64,000 nt of DNA from Pseudozobellia sp. WGM2 (GCF_017810075.1 NZ_JADNYK010000002.1:1-64000), one strand, 5' to 3'; shown: positions 26,566 to 36,759, numbered from the stretch's first letter. Notes: generated from the sequence alone by a model not told the origin. Program-made: numbers and translations.

Positions 26566-27732
26566 ATGAAAAAAATACTATACATCGCAACCGTTATTTT
26601 AGTTGCCGCTTCATGTGGCAGTAAAGAACAGTCTGTTGAAGGCATAATTGCTCAAGGTGACCTGGAGACCCTTAGGGCAAAAAAGAGCGAAATTTCAGAA
26701 CAGCAGAAACAGATCGAGTCACAAATCAGACTTTTAGATTCTGCAATTGCAACGAAAGCAGTCAATGAAAAACTGTCACTGGTAAGCACTATTGCAGCGT
26801 CACCCGAAAAATTTAATCACTTTTTAGAACTACAGGGCGACGTGAGCACTAAACAGAACGTACTCGTGTATCCAGAAATGTCGGGCACATTGCAACGCGT
26901 TTATGTGAAAGAGGGCCAACGTGTTTCTAAGGGTCAGGTTCTGGCCAGTATTGACGATGGTGGCATGAGCAGTCAATTATCGCAATTAAAGACTCAGGCC
27001 GCATTAGCGAAAACGACCTTTGAACGAAGAAAAAGGCTCTGGGATCAAAAAATTGGTTCAGAAATAGAATATTTAGCGGCCAAGACAGAGTATGAAGCTA
27101 CGCAAGATGCCATCAAACAGTCTGAAAGCCAACTAGGGAAATCTACGATTAGGGCTCCCTTTTCCGGAATCATTGATGATGTGATCAAAGATCAAGGTAC
27201 GGTGGTATCCCCTGGGCCAGGTTCTGAGGTATTCAGAATAGTGAATTTATCGAATATGTACATTGAAGTAGATGTGCCAGAAGCTTATTTAGGGGCTGTT
27301 ACCGAAGGTAAAGAAGCACTTGTATATTTTCCCATTCTTGGTGATAGCATAACTACGAAAATTCGCCAAACGGGCAACTTTATCAACCCGGCCAACAGAT
27401 CTTTTAGCGTTGAGATTCCGGTGCCGAACAAAGACGGTAAAATCAAACCCAATTTAACGGCCAAGGTAAATCTTAACGATTATACCAGCGAAAATGCAAT
27501 TTTAATACCGTCAAGTATAATCAGTGAAAACGCTGAGGGCGATCAATACGTTTTTGTCGCTGAGGCTGCAGGATCTGAAAATGAGGCAACCGTTACTAGA
27601 ACCATTATTACCACGGGTAAAACCCAAGGTGGTAAGGTAGAAGTTTTAACGGGCATTGAAGATGGCAACCAGATTATTATGGAAGGTGCCCGAAGTGTAA
27701 AGGACGGCCAAAAGGTAAAAATCAAAAACTAG
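26566..27732 (+). CDS. Efflux RND periplasmic adaptor lipoprotein
   Basis: A 388-residue membrane-fusion protein with lipobox A-A-S-C17. A short coiled-coil (about 35-65, A-K-K-S-E-I-S-E-Q-Q-K-Q-I-E-S-Q) precedes the usual lipoyl half (P-E-M-S-G-T-L-Q-R-V-Y-V-K-E-G-Q). Then come a helical hairpin, the second lipoyl half (I-R-A-P-F-S-G-I-I-D-D-V) and beta-barrel domains. The extra N-terminal coiled-coil is common in flavobacterial adaptors. It lies between channel and pump genes, with six bases to the pump start. Confidence 0.95.
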   Translation: MKKILYIATVILVAASCGSKEQSVEGIIAQGDLETLRAKKSEISEQQKQIESQIRLLDSAIATKAVNEKLSLVSTIAASPEKFNHFLELQGDVSTKQNVLVYPEMSGTLQRVYVKEGQRVSKGQVLASIDDGGMSSQLSQLKTQAALAKTTFERRKRLWDQKIGSEIEYLAAKTEYEATQDAIKQSESQLGKSTIRAPFSGIIDDVIKDQGTVVSPGPGSEVFRIVNLSNMYIEVDVPEAYLGAVTEGKEALVYFPILGDSITTKIRQTGNFINPANRSFSVEIPVPNKDGKIKPNLTAKVNLNDYTSENAILIPSSIISENAEGDQYVFVAEAAGSENEATVTRTIITTGKTQGGKVEVLTGIEDGNQIIMEGARSVKDGQKVKIKN

Positions 27733-27738
27733 AGATCG

Positions 27739-30700
27739 ATGAGCAAAATTAAGAAAAACGCCGATAAGGAATTTAAGCTATCTTCTTGGGCCGTCGATAA
27801 TCCCTCGGTCATTTATGTAATGATAGGTATTTTCCTCTGGCTGGGTTTCTCCGCATATATGGCTATGCCAAGAGAGGATTTTCCTGAAATCGTTGAAACG
27901 AAAATTTATATCAGCACCCCCTACCCTGGTAACACTGCGGAAGATATCGAGAGGCTGATTACCGACCCTCTTGAAGATCGTTTAAAGAATGTTAGCAACG
28001 TGGTCGAAGTCGTCTCTACCTCTCAAGAAGATTATGCCATTATTACTGTTGAGTTCGATGAGGAAATTACAGTAGAGCAAGCCAAGCAGAATGTAAAAGA
28101 TGAGGTTGATAGCGAAAAGGCCAGTGAAGATTGGCCAACATTTAATGGGGCTAAGGTCGAGCCTAATGTCTTTGATCTGAATTTTTCAGAGGAGGTTCCT
28201 ATAATGAACATCAATTTCACTGGAGATTATCCTGTTGATAAATTAAAGGAGTTTGCAGAATACCTTCAAGATGAGGTTGAAGATTTACCTGAAATTAAAC
28301 AAGCAGACATACGTGGTGCTCAAGACAAAGAAGTCGAAGTTGCCGTCGATATTTATAAAATGATGGCCGCCCAAGTAAGCTTTCAAGATGTACTGAATGC
28401 TATTGGTAACGGCAACATGACCATGTCTGCAGGTAACCTGAAAACTAGCGGACAACGAAGAACGATCCGTATTCTTGGTGAAATCGATGAGCCGAGCCAA
28501 TTAAACAATTTTGTGGTAAAATCTGATAACGGTGCGGTTTACCTAAAAGACATTGCCACTGTTAGTTTTGAAGAACAAGATAAGACCACATATGCACGAG
28601 AGTTCGGTAGCAATGTGGTTATGCTCGATGTGAAAAAAAGAGCAGGCAGAAATGCGATATCGGCCGCTGATCAGATCAAGGAAATCGTAAAGAAGGAACA
28701 GGCGAACTATTTTCCACCTGATTTACATATTTCGATAGCGAACGATTCTTCGACCAGAACCCTGAACCAAGTTGATGACTTGGTCAACAATATCATTTTT
28801 GGGATTATTCTAGTTGTTACCGTTCTCATGTTCTTTCTAGGGTTTAGAAATGCACTGTTCGTCGGTTTTGCTATACCCATGTCAATGTTCATGTCTTTTG
28901 TTATTCTTTCGTGGCTGGGCTATACCTTGAATACCATGATTTTGTTCGGAATGATTATGGGGCTGGGCATGTTGGTTGATAATGGTATCGTTGTGGTTGA
29001 AAATGTTTATCGTTTGATGGACGAGGGCATGTCACGTACAGAAGCGGCCAAAAAAGGTATCGGTGAAATTGCATTTCCTATTATTATATCTACGGCAACT
29101 ACAGTAGCAGCATTTGTACCTCTTGGCCTTTGGCCCGGTATTTTTGGTCAGTTTATGATTTATTTTCCGATAACATTATCTGTTGTTCTTGGGTCTTCAC
29201 TATTCGTTGCGATTTTCATGAACTCTATGCTCGTTTCTCAATTTATGAGCACTGACGAAAAAGAACTTACCTTAAAACAGCTCATTCGTATGAGTATAAT
29301 ATTAGGTGTTCTAGGAATTTTGATATTGGTCTTCGGAGGTGCCTTGCGCGGCTTAGGAACGGTCTTAATCGTTACTGGAATAATGTTCTGGGTCTACAAA
29401 TACCTAATCAAAGGAGCTGCACAAAATTTTCAGAAGAATACCATGACTCGTTTTGAGAATTGGTATGAGAAACGGCTCAAGCATGCGCTTAGGGGCAAGA
29501 ATGTGTATTGGTATTTTGGCCTAACCTTTTTAATGCTTATAGGTGTCTTCATGTTATTCGGCGCATCTCTTGGCAGCGGTCGTACAAAGGTCGAGTTTTT
29601 TCCAGATAATAAGCCCAACGAAATCTATGTCTATATAGAATACCCTGAAGGTACCTCGATTGAAAAGACCAACGAAATTACCAAAGAGATTGAAAATAGG
29701 GTTTATGATGTATTAGACGACCCTACTTACAAAGAGAATGGTGAAAATTTTATGGTTGCATCAGCTGTTTCTGTGGTTGGTGAAGGTGCCGGAAATCCTT
29801 TGACGGATGGCGGTTCATCTGCAGAAATGCCCCATAAAGGAAAACTGACCGTTAATTTCAGTGAGTACAAATATAGAAATGGTCTCAACACCGAAGATAT
29901 AAGGGCAAAGGTTCAATCGTCTTTAGAAGGTATTTATCCTGGGGTCGCCATTTCCGTAGAAAAAGATGCCAATGGTCCACCGGCGGGGTATCCGATAAAT
30001 ATTGAATTAGAAGGTAAAGATTATGATGAACTGATCAATACTGCAGAAGATATTAAGAACTATGTCAACACCAAGAATATAGCTGGTATCGAAGAACTAA
30101 AAATTGATGTGAACAAAGGCAAACCTTCAATGCTTGTTGAGGTCGATAGAGAAAAAGCAGGTGAGCTCGGGGTGGCCGTTGGCCAAGTGGGTAGCCAGTT
30201 AAGGCGTTCTTTGTTCGGTGAAAAAGCAGGTGTTTATAAAGAAGATGGTGAAGATTATGATATCAATATAAGGTTCAATGAAGATTTGAGGTACAACAAG
30301 AGTGCTCTCTTTAATCAGAATATCATTTTTCGAGATGCCGCCACGGGTCAAATTAAAGAGGTGCCTATTTCTGCAGTAGCTAAAGAAAAAAACACTTCAG
30401 CTTTCAGTGCAATCAAGCATAGGGATGGTAAAAGAGTGGTTACGGTATATTCGGGCCTTAAACCAGGCTTTACCGATGCGGGCGCTATCGTCGCCGAGAT
30501 ACAGAAAGAAATGCAAAGCTATGATGGTGTGCCCGATTCCATTAAGATCGATTATACCGGTCAATTGGAAGAGCAGAACAAACAGCAAGCCTTTTTGGTC
30601 GGTGCCTTTTTCTCTGGTTTGGGGTTGATTATGCTCATTTTAATTTTTCAATTTGGGGGCATCTCTAAACCTCTGATCATTATGATTGCCATTTTCTTGA

Positions 30701-31233
30701 GCTTTATTGGAGTGTTCGGAGGATTAATGCTTACCGGTTGGTCTTTTGTAATCATGATGACCATGATGGGCATTATCTCTCTTGCTGGTATCGTAGTGAA
30801 TAACGGTGTGGTACTTTTAGATTACACCCAAATTCTCATAGACCGGAAAAAGGTTAGGCTAGATATGGATGATAGCGATTTACTGACACTTGAAGATGCC
30901 ACCGACTCTATAGTTTTAGGCGGCAAAGCGAGATTACGTCCGGTAATTTTAACGGCAATTACAACGGTATTGGGTCTGATCCCGTTGGCTATTGGCTTAA
31001 ACATCGATTTTTTCTCATTATTCTCTGAATTCAACCCTAAAATATATGTTGGTGGAGATAACGTTGTTTTCTGGGGACCACTTGCTTGGACGGTTATTTT
31101 CGGACTTTTAGTGGCAACTTTCTTGACCCTTATTATCGTACCTGTACTATTCAAAATAGTGTATCGTATCAAGATTGCATTAAGAGGAAGCACTAAAAAA
31201 CAGGAAGAGACTTCTGAAAAGGTAGCTGCCTAA
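27739..31233 (+). CDS. RND efflux permease (HAE-like)
   Basis: A 1164-residue inner-membrane pump of the AcrB/HAE superfamily with the usual 1+5+1+5 helix plan and two large periplasmic loops. It is longer than AcrB because of inserts near residues 500-560 and 1080-1100. Helix 4 reads G-M-L-V-D414-N415-G-I-V-V-V-E-N. The second Asp of AcrB's D407-D408 pair is Asn here, and the helix 10 Lys of AcrB (K940) aligns with N1021 in G-I-V-V-N-N-G-V-V. The proton path is therefore unlike AcrB. Last gene of the operon, followed by a strong terminator. Substrates are probably toxic organics but are not known. Confidence 0.94.
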   Translation: MSKIKKNADKEFKLSSWAVDNPSVIYVMIGIFLWLGFSAYMAMPREDFPEIVETKIYISTPYPGNTAEDIERLITDPLEDRLKNVSNVVEVVSTSQEDYAIITVEFDEEITVEQAKQNVKDEVDSEKASEDWPTFNGAKVEPNVFDLNFSEEVPIMNINFTGDYPVDKLKEFAEYLQDEVEDLPEIKQADIRGAQDKEVEVAVDIYKMMAAQVSFQDVLNAIGNGNMTMSAGNLKTSGQRRTIRILGEIDEPSQLNNFVVKSDNGAVYLKDIATVSFEEQDKTTYAREFGSNVVMLDVKKRAGRNAISAADQIKEIVKKEQANYFPPDLHISIANDSSTRTLNQVDDLVNNIIFGIILVVTVLMFFLGFRNALFVGFAIPMSMFMSFVILSWLGYTLNTMILFGMIMGLGMLVDNGIVVVENVYRLMDEGMSRTEAAKKGIGEIAFPIIISTATTVAAFVPLGLWPGIFGQFMIYFPITLSVVLGSSLFVAIFMNSMLVSQFMSTDEKELTLKQLIRMSIILGVLGILILVFGGALRGLGTVLIVTGIMFWVYKYLIKGAAQNFQKNTMTRFENWYEKRLKHALRGKNVYWYFGLTFLMLIGVFMLFGASLGSGRTKVEFFPDNKPNEIYVYIEYPEGTSIEKTNEITKEIENRVYDVLDDPTYKENGENFMVASAVSVVGEGAGNPLTDGGSSAEMPHKGKLTVNFSEYKYRNGLNTEDIRAKVQSSLEGIYPGVAISVEKDANGPPAGYPINIELEGKDYDELINTAEDIKNYVNTKNIAGIEELKIDVNKGKPSMLVEVDREKAGELGVAVGQVGSQLRRSLFGEKAGVYKEDGEDYDINIRFNEDLRYNKSALFNQNIIFRDAATGQIKEVPISAVAKEKNTSAFSAIKHRDGKRVVTVYSGLKPGFTDAGAIVAEIQKEMQSYDGVPDSIKIDYTGQLEEQNKQQAFLVGAFFSGLGLIMLILIFQFGGISKPLIIMIAIFLSFIGVFGGLMLTGWSFVIMMTMMGIISLAGIVVNNGVVLLDYTQILIDRKKVRLDMDDSDLLTLEDATDSIVLGGKARLRPVILTAITTVLGLIPLAIGLNIDFFSLFSEFNPKIYVGGDNVVFWGPLAWTVIFGLLVATFLTLIIVPVLFKIVYRIKIALRGSTKKQEETSEKVAA

Positions 31234-31255
31234 ACATAATTTCCAAATCCAAAAA

Positions 31256-31287
31256 AAAGTCCTGAACATGATGCTGTTCAGGACTTT
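31256..31287 (+). terminator. Rho-independent terminator of the efflux operon
   Basis: A 13-base perfect stem AAAGTCCTGAACA / TGTTCAGGACTTT with a six-base loop lies 23 bases past the pump stop. The T-rich tract ACTTTTTAA follows. A-runs on the other side make it usable in both directions, serving the convergent DUF4184 gene too. Confidence 0.92.
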
Positions 31288-31313
31288 ACTTTTTAATGAG
31301 TATATGTTGAATA

Positions 31314-32072
31314 TCAATCAGTTTCTACCTTTAATGTACTCACCTGATCTGACCGCTTTTTATTGGTGTAATTCATACCGTCGAATATAGAGGCAACTAC
31401 CAAACCTATCATAAAAGCACACAGTATACAGATTATCCACTCTTCAAAATAGAATTTTACCGCATTGCCTAATCGAAGTAACAGCACTATGGCCATAACA
31501 ACGGATACTACTATCCAATACGTCAATTTTTTCTTATTGTAGAAGCTTAAACTTTTATAAGGTTGTCTATGAAAAAACAGTAATAATGCTACTGCACCCA
31601 AAAGACTGAAACCGTATTGCAAAACATGGTAAAGTGGCACTCCATTGACTGGGCTTTTCAAAAACGACATCCACTCAACGAAAACACCATGCGAATGCGT
31701 AAAGGCATCCCAAAACAAATGTCCAAGATTACCCAAGAGTATAGAGATAATAACTTTAAGAAAGTTGTCTTTAAAAAAACGGTTCCAATCAAAATATAGA
31801 AATGGACGTAGCCTTTTTTCGAAATAATCGGGCAAGTTTTGAATCATGCTCTTTCTTACCACATTGTGATATACAAACAAAAGAATTAAAGACAGTGGCA
31901 AGTTCAACCAAAACATAGGTGAAAGACTATGACCGTAGACCACATTTGTTTTCATCAACAAAATGAATTCAAAATCAGGTATCATACTACCCATAATTAG
32001 TCCTGAAGCCGAAAAATAACGGCTTTTCAAAATTGGAATGACTAAGGCTGGATGTGATCCGGTAAATGGCAT
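31314..32072 (-). CDS. DUF4184 family membrane protein
   Basis: A 252-residue integral membrane protein with about six helices. The N-terminal M-P-F-T-G-S-H-P-A-L-V-I-P block, the acidic segment G-S-M-I-P-D-F-E-F and the later G-N-L-G-H-L-F-W-D-A-F-T-H-S-H-G motif are the DUF4184 signature. The latter two conserve several His/Asp residues that resemble a metal-binding membrane hydrolase site. The biochemical role is unknown. Single gene converging on the efflux operon terminator. A TGTTATATAACA palindrome lies about 75 bases upstream of its start. Confidence 0.88.
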   Translation of the reverse strand: MPFTGSHPALVIPILKSRYFSASGLIMGSMIPDFEFILLMKTNVVYGHSLSPMFWLNLPLSLILLFVYHNVVRKSMIQNLPDYFEKRLRPFLYFDWNRFFKDNFLKVIISILLGNLGHLFWDAFTHSHGVFVEWMSFLKSPVNGVPLYHVLQYGFSLLGAVALLLFFHRQPYKSLSFYNKKKLTYWIVVSVVMAIVLLLRLGNAVKFYFEEWIICILCAFMIGLVVASIFDGMNYTNKKRSDQVSTLKVETD

Positions 32073-32148
32073 AATATGCTTTTAAAACTTTCAAAATCAA
32101 TGTGTAATCGAAAGTACTATTTATGAAAACGCATGATGTACCAAAATT

Positions 32149-32160
32149 GTTATATAACAT
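32149..32160. repeat. TGTTATATAACA palindrome, copy 1
   Basis: A perfect 12-base palindrome within TTGTTATATAACATTTAAG. It lies upstream of the minus-strand DUF4184 gene. The same motif with nearly the same flanks recurs at 53802-53813. It could be a regulator binding site. Confidence 0.4.
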
Positions 32161-32225
32161 TTAAGTTTTTCGGGTAATTATTTCGCCCAGGCCCGAATCA
32201 TATAAAAAATATCAAAACAAAAAAA

Positions 32226-32243
32226 GCCCGATAAACATCGGGC
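32226..32243 (-). terminator. Rho-independent terminator of the SusC/SusD operon
   Basis: The stem GCCCGAT / ATCGGGC has a four-base loop. On the minus strand a run of seven T follows. It lies 21 bases past the SusD stop. Confidence 0.92.
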
Positions 32244-32264
32244 CCTTAAATTCAATAATCGATA

Positions 32265-33578
32265 TTACTCGTTCTCCGCGAGCGGCACCGGCAAAACATT
32301 GAATATTTGATCGCCTGCCCTATCGATTGGTAAAGAATTGGACAAACCATAGCGTCGTAAATCATACAACCTATGATTCTCGGCCCAAAGGGAATACCTA
32401 CGTTGATTTAACATCTCTGTCGTTAAGGCATCTGCAGTCATTGCCCCGGCATAATCCGATAATCCGGCCGCATTTCTGACAACATTAATGGCATCAACCG
32501 CATCTTGAAAACTACTGGATAATATGCTCGCCTCTGCATACAAGAGAACTAATTCCTCATTTCTCATAATATCAATAGGCGCAGTATTTGTAGCGTATAA
32601 GTTTATTTCGTTCAATCCATTAAGATTATCCTGAGCCTGAGGATTCGGCCGTACATTTGTTTTAGTAGTAACACGGGTATCACCAACCTCTGCGTCGTTT
32701 AACCAACTATCATGAACGATAATTTGGTCACCGTTCTCACCATTGACTTTAAACAGTCCATTGGATTGATCCCCTCCACCAAGGCCAAAAATATGTTGCG
32801 GACCTACCATTAAATCTCCTTCTAAATCAAGGTATGAGTTGTTTAAAGCGGTCAATGCTGCGCCTCCGTCACCATCATAAACCGCGGCCATACCGGCTAC
32901 GGCCCTATTGAATTGGGCAAATGTTGAGGGGGTATCAAAACCCGAAAAACCCGAGCTCAAATTAAAAGCAAACGAACCTCCAGCCCCTGCTAAATCTCCA
33001 TTGGCCTCGTCTAACATATTTCTAGCGAAGGTTAATACGGTAGCACCATCTTCGATTGGGCCTAAATTTTCAGGGTCGCCTATGTCTATTCGTGCCCTGC
33101 CATATGATTTGACCATTTGAATCAACTCATAAGCCATAACCGTCTTTGCAAAGCCTAAATAACCCGCTAGCTCCTGTGCATTTACAGCTTCGGTATTCGA
33201 TGCTCCTTCAATCAAAAGATTAGTATTCTTAATACAACGATAACTACCGCTCCATTGAGCAGTGCTATAAAAGGAGTTATTGTCTAAACTAATACCATTT
33301 TTACCTAAAAGGTCTATCGTATTTCTAGGGTCGGCATCAAAGAGGTATAATTCTCTTGCCATGGTACCGCTCGCGGTGGTCTCTGTGGCAATTCCATTTC
33401 TTAATGTTGATTCGATACCTACGACCAATTCATTCAATTGCCCTTTAGAAGATCCCGATAAGACCCCGTCTACACTTGGTCCATTTGGATCTACAACTTC
33501 TTCAAAAGAACATGAAGCAGTCATGACAAACAGAGCAAATGCCGAAAGTTTTAAAAACGTTGTTAATGTATTTTTCAT
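32265..33578 (-). CDS. SusD/RagB family outer-membrane lipoprotein
   Basis: A 437-residue lipoprotein read from the ATG at 33578, with signal peptide and lipobox T-A-S-C23. A longer frame from 33602 would overlap susC and add no sensible residues. SusD proteins cap the SusC barrel at the cell surface and bind the nutrient. The SusD-like TPR core is recognised by S-G-S-Y-R-C-I-K-N-T-N-L-L-I-E near residue 105, and the C-terminal block is R-N-E-E-L-V-L-L-Y-A-E-A. It follows susC by 10 bases. The substrate is unknown and no degradative enzyme is adjacent. Confidence 0.93.
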   Translation of the reverse strand: MKNTLTTFLKLSAFALFVMTASCSFEEVVDPNGPSVDGVLSGSSKGQLNELVVGIESTLRNGIATETTASGTMARELYLFDADPRNTIDLLGKNGISLDNNSFYSTAQWSGSYRCIKNTNLLIEGASNTEAVNAQELAGYLGFAKTVMAYELIQMVKSYGRARIDIGDPENLGPIEDGATVLTFARNMLDEANGDLAGAGGSFAFNLSSGFSGFDTPSTFAQFNRAVAGMAAVYDGDGGAALTALNNSYLDLEGDLMVGPQHIFGLGGGDQSNGLFKVNGENGDQIIVHDSWLNDAEVGDTRVTTKTNVRPNPQAQDNLNGLNEINLYATNTAPIDIMRNEELVLLYAEASILSSSFQDAVDAINVVRNAAGLSDYAGAMTADALTTEMLNQRRYSLWAENHRLYDLRRYGLSNSLPIDRAGDQIFNVLPVPLAENE

Positions 33579-33588
33579 TGTAATTTTT

Positions 33589-36576
33589 TTAGAAGTTAAC
33601 ATTTAAGTGAAAGTACACTTGCCTTGAACTCGGAAAAGGTGTTACCTCAATACCTGTTGACAAACCGGCGCCACCATTCACTGAAACCTCAGGGTCATAA
33701 CTACTATAATCGGTTATTGTAAACAAATTTCTACCAGAGGCACCTAACTTAACGCCATCAACAATTTCACCAAATATACTTTCTACGAATTCGGGAGAAA
33801 ATCTATAGTAAACTGCCGCTTCACGAAGCCTAAGATACCCCGCTGGTTCAACAAATCGAATAGCATTTGCAGGCATCCCCAAACGGGCCTGACCTGCAAC
33901 TGTCTCTAAATCCACACTAGTTTGTCCTAAATCGTTCAAATATTCTGACAGATTCAAGTTTTCGCCTCCTGCCTTTAATTGCAACAAGAACGATATATCT
34001 ATATTTTTGAACAAGGTTAAGTTATTGTTGAATGCCATTTGAAAATCAGGCTCTGTATTACCCACCTGTGTCAATGTGCCATCAATATTACCCACTAATT
34101 GCGTAACCGGTTTTCCTTCCTCAATGAATATAGTTCCTAATCCAGTACCAAAACCAGCGCCGGGCTGAGCAAAAGCAGGAACATCTAATCGAGTAATCTC
34201 AGAACGATTCAGGTAAAATTGAATCCCGGTATTCCACGTAAAATCATCGCCTCTAACTACATCTCCCCTTACGGCAAGCTCAACCCCTTCATTCTTCATA
34301 TCGGCCAAATTCGTAGTCTCTTGTGTAAAACCAGATGCTGGGGGCAACTGTCTGGTCAAGATTAAATCTTTTACATTTTTATTATAATAAGTAGCTTCTA
34401 AAGAAACCCTGCTATCTAAAAAGCCCATGTCGAAACCAACTTCAAACTCACTAGCTGTTTCAGGCTCAACATCTGCATCACCTTTGACACCATCAACTGA
34501 TTGGCCAATCACGCCCCCAATATTGTTTGCTGCCAAACTAGTAAAGGTAGAGCCAAAGCTTGCGGGGTTACCCGTTTCACCATAAGCTATACGGAATTTG
34601 AATTGGTTGACCGCCTCTAAGCCCCAAAAATCAAAATTGGCCATATTTACTGCCAATGAAGCTTTAGGAAAACCATAAAACTTATTTGGATCTCCGTTTC
34701 TGGTCGATTTATCGATACGATAGCCGAGGGTACCTATGACCAAATCTTTATAATTGGCTTCGACCTGTGCAAAATAGCCCAGTTCTTTTTCCTCCCTTCT
34801 TGTTTGATCGGTAACCTGGTTGGCCGATTGATCTACACTTGTCTGCCCCGCAGCCAAACCAGTACCTCGGGCGTTGATCAAGTTCGCGTCTTGAAACAAA
34901 TATGCCACACCTGCCTGTGTTGTCAGGCCTAAATCACCATCCATAGCATCATGGTTCCATACCAAACTAGAAAGCGTATTAAATTGTGTAAAGTTGTTTT
35001 TACCTTGAGCCACGAACCCCGCAGCAGCACCTAAGCCCTGTTGTGCTTGATGTGTTTCAGGCACGTAAACAAAGGTTTGATTTGCCAAATAATCGACGCC
35101 CACGCTATTTGTGAATCTTAGTCGATTAACATCATTGGTCAAAAGCTTGGTGTTCAAGGTCAAACCTTGAATGATACGATCATTGCTATCTTCGTTTACT
35201 GCCTTATCCCTAACAAAAATTGGATTACCCGAGAAGTTCGGGTTGTTTGGGTAGTTACCGTTCTGATCAGGGTATAGTCCATTCCATGGTCTCGTAAATG
35301 CTAAGGTATACCCATAACTCAGACCTCCTTCATTCTCATTACCTGTAAAACTTCTACTTGAATTACTTCTTACATAATTGGTGGTAGAGGTAAAATCAAA
35401 AATATCAGAAATTCTATGATCAATATTGGCTCGTAAAGAGAACCGATCAAAACCGGTATTTCTCACGATACCTTCTTCATCTCTAAATGAGCCCCCTACA
35501 TAAAATTTTGTTTTGTCGCCACCTCCTGTAGCGCTTAGACTGGTTTCGGTAATTAGTCCTGTCTCTCCATATACGGCATCTTCATAATCGTATAAAGAAC
35601 CATTTGATGCAATAGTCCTATTAAACTTATCGACCTCAGCTTGCGCAGATGCTCTACGAGCAGCATCAACTTCAGGTTCATCACTGGGCGTATAGAATGC
35701 ATCAAATACGCTGTCTGCTGTCCATGGTCTTACACCCAAGGGGTTGGCAATTTCATTAAAGCCAAGATCTTGTTTAAAACTTATTCTAGTCTTACCGCCC
35801 TTACCTCTTTTAGTCGTGATAATTACTACCCCTGCATTACCTCGCTGACCATAGATGGCCGCGGCAGAGGAACCTTTTAAGATTTCAATATTTTCAATAT
35901 CGTTCGGGTCTAAATCGGCCAATCGGTTACCAGCATTTTCTTCGTTACCTTGGTTTGCTCCCGAAGCAAAACGAAGACCTGATGGTATTTCGACATTGTT
36001 AACATAAACCCCATCTACGATAATCAAAGGCTGATTGTTACCGTTAATAGAAGAAACCCCACGTAGACGAAGTGCAAAACCACCACCCGGAGCACCTGAG
36101 GATGAGGTTATATTTACCCCGGTAACCTTACCATAAAGCGCACCATCAACCGTACTTTGCCCTGTTGTGCCCACCAATTCTTCTGATGATACCGTAGCCA
36201 CGGCATTTGCAAGGTTACTTCTTTTTATGCTTGTGCCCAGACCAGTTACCACTACCTCATCAAGCCCTGTTACAGATTCTTCTAAGACTACGTCTAAAGT
36301 TGCTCCGCTTGTTACCTGTATTTCTTTAGTGCTGTACCCCAAGGAGGAAAATACCAATGTCGCAGGAAGTTCGTTGATAGTAATCTCATAATTACCATCA
36401 AAATCGGAGGTTGCCCCGTTTGTTGTTCCTTTTACAACAACATTAGCGCCCGGAACGGGCAGACTGTTGTTGTCCGATATGTTACCTTGAACCGTTTCTT
36501 GTGACATGGTGACAATCGGGACCAAAAGGAACACAAGAAGATATGCCCCTCTAAGTAAAGAGTGTTTCATTTTCAT
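33589..36576 (-). CDS. SusC/RagA family TonB-linked outer membrane transporter
   Basis: A 995-residue receptor. It has a signal peptide (residues 1-25), a carboxypeptidase-like domain (28-105) and a plug with G-L-D-E-V-V-V-T-G-L-G and the SusC motif L-R-G-V-S-S-I-N-G-N-N-Q-P-L-I-I-V-D-G-V-Y. A large barrel follows, ending in an aromatic-rich strand V-Y-F-H-L-N-V-N-F. Together with SusD it imports an oligomer by a TonB-driven lid mechanism. A perfect -7 box TAGGTTTG on the minus strand (36624-36631) would give a leader of about 40 bases. No sigma/anti-sigma pair or hybrid sensor is adjacent, so the regulator is elsewhere or absent. Confidence 0.95.
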   Translation of the reverse strand: MKMKHSLLRGAYLLVFLLVPIVTMSQETVQGNISDNNSLPVPGANVVVKGTTNGATSDFDGNYEITINELPATLVFSSLGYSTKEIQVTSGATLDVVLEESVTGLDEVVVTGLGTSIKRSNLANAVATVSSEELVGTTGQSTVDGALYGKVTGVNITSSSGAPGGGFALRLRGVSSINGNNQPLIIVDGVYVNNVEIPSGLRFASGANQGNEENAGNRLADLDPNDIENIEILKGSSAAAIYGQRGNAGVVIITTKRGKGGKTRISFKQDLGFNEIANPLGVRPWTADSVFDAFYTPSDEPEVDAARRASAQAEVDKFNRTIASNGSLYDYEDAVYGETGLITETSLSATGGGDKTKFYVGGSFRDEEGIVRNTGFDRFSLRANIDHRISDIFDFTSTTNYVRSNSSRSFTGNENEGGLSYGYTLAFTRPWNGLYPDQNGNYPNNPNFSGNPIFVRDKAVNEDSNDRIIQGLTLNTKLLTNDVNRLRFTNSVGVDYLANQTFVYVPETHQAQQGLGAAAGFVAQGKNNFTQFNTLSSLVWNHDAMDGDLGLTTQAGVAYLFQDANLINARGTGLAAGQTSVDQSANQVTDQTRREEKELGYFAQVEANYKDLVIGTLGYRIDKSTRNGDPNKFYGFPKASLAVNMANFDFWGLEAVNQFKFRIAYGETGNPASFGSTFTSLAANNIGGVIGQSVDGVKGDADVEPETASEFEVGFDMGFLDSRVSLEATYYNKNVKDLILTRQLPPASGFTQETTNLADMKNEGVELAVRGDVVRGDDFTWNTGIQFYLNRSEITRLDVPAFAQPGAGFGTGLGTIFIEEGKPVTQLVGNIDGTLTQVGNTEPDFQMAFNNNLTLFKNIDISFLLQLKAGGENLNLSEYLNDLGQTSVDLETVAGQARLGMPANAIRFVEPAGYLRLREAAVYYRFSPEFVESIFGEIVDGVKLGASGRNLFTITDYSSYDPEVSVNGGAGLSTGIEVTPFPSSRQVYFHLNVNF

Positions 36577-36730
36577 AAGTATTGAATTAGCTATTTGTGA
36601 GGCAATTTATACAATAAATATCACAAACCTAAATTTATTGTTAAATTTTCATTTAGTAGCTAATCATATTAAGGTAAAATTCACAATTACAGATTTACCC
36701 AAATAGTTAGACGTTACGGGGTTATCTTCT

Positions 36731-36738
36731 TACATTTG
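36731..36738 (+). promoter_or_regulatory. -7 promoter box of aspS
   Basis: TACATTTG matches TAnnTTTG exactly, 22 bases before the ATG at 36760. A TTAG 20 bases upstream may act as the -33 element. The box overlaps a possible upstream TTG start, which argues for the ATG. Confidence 0.6.
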
Positions 36739-36759
36739 CCCTTTAAAATTACAAATCAG

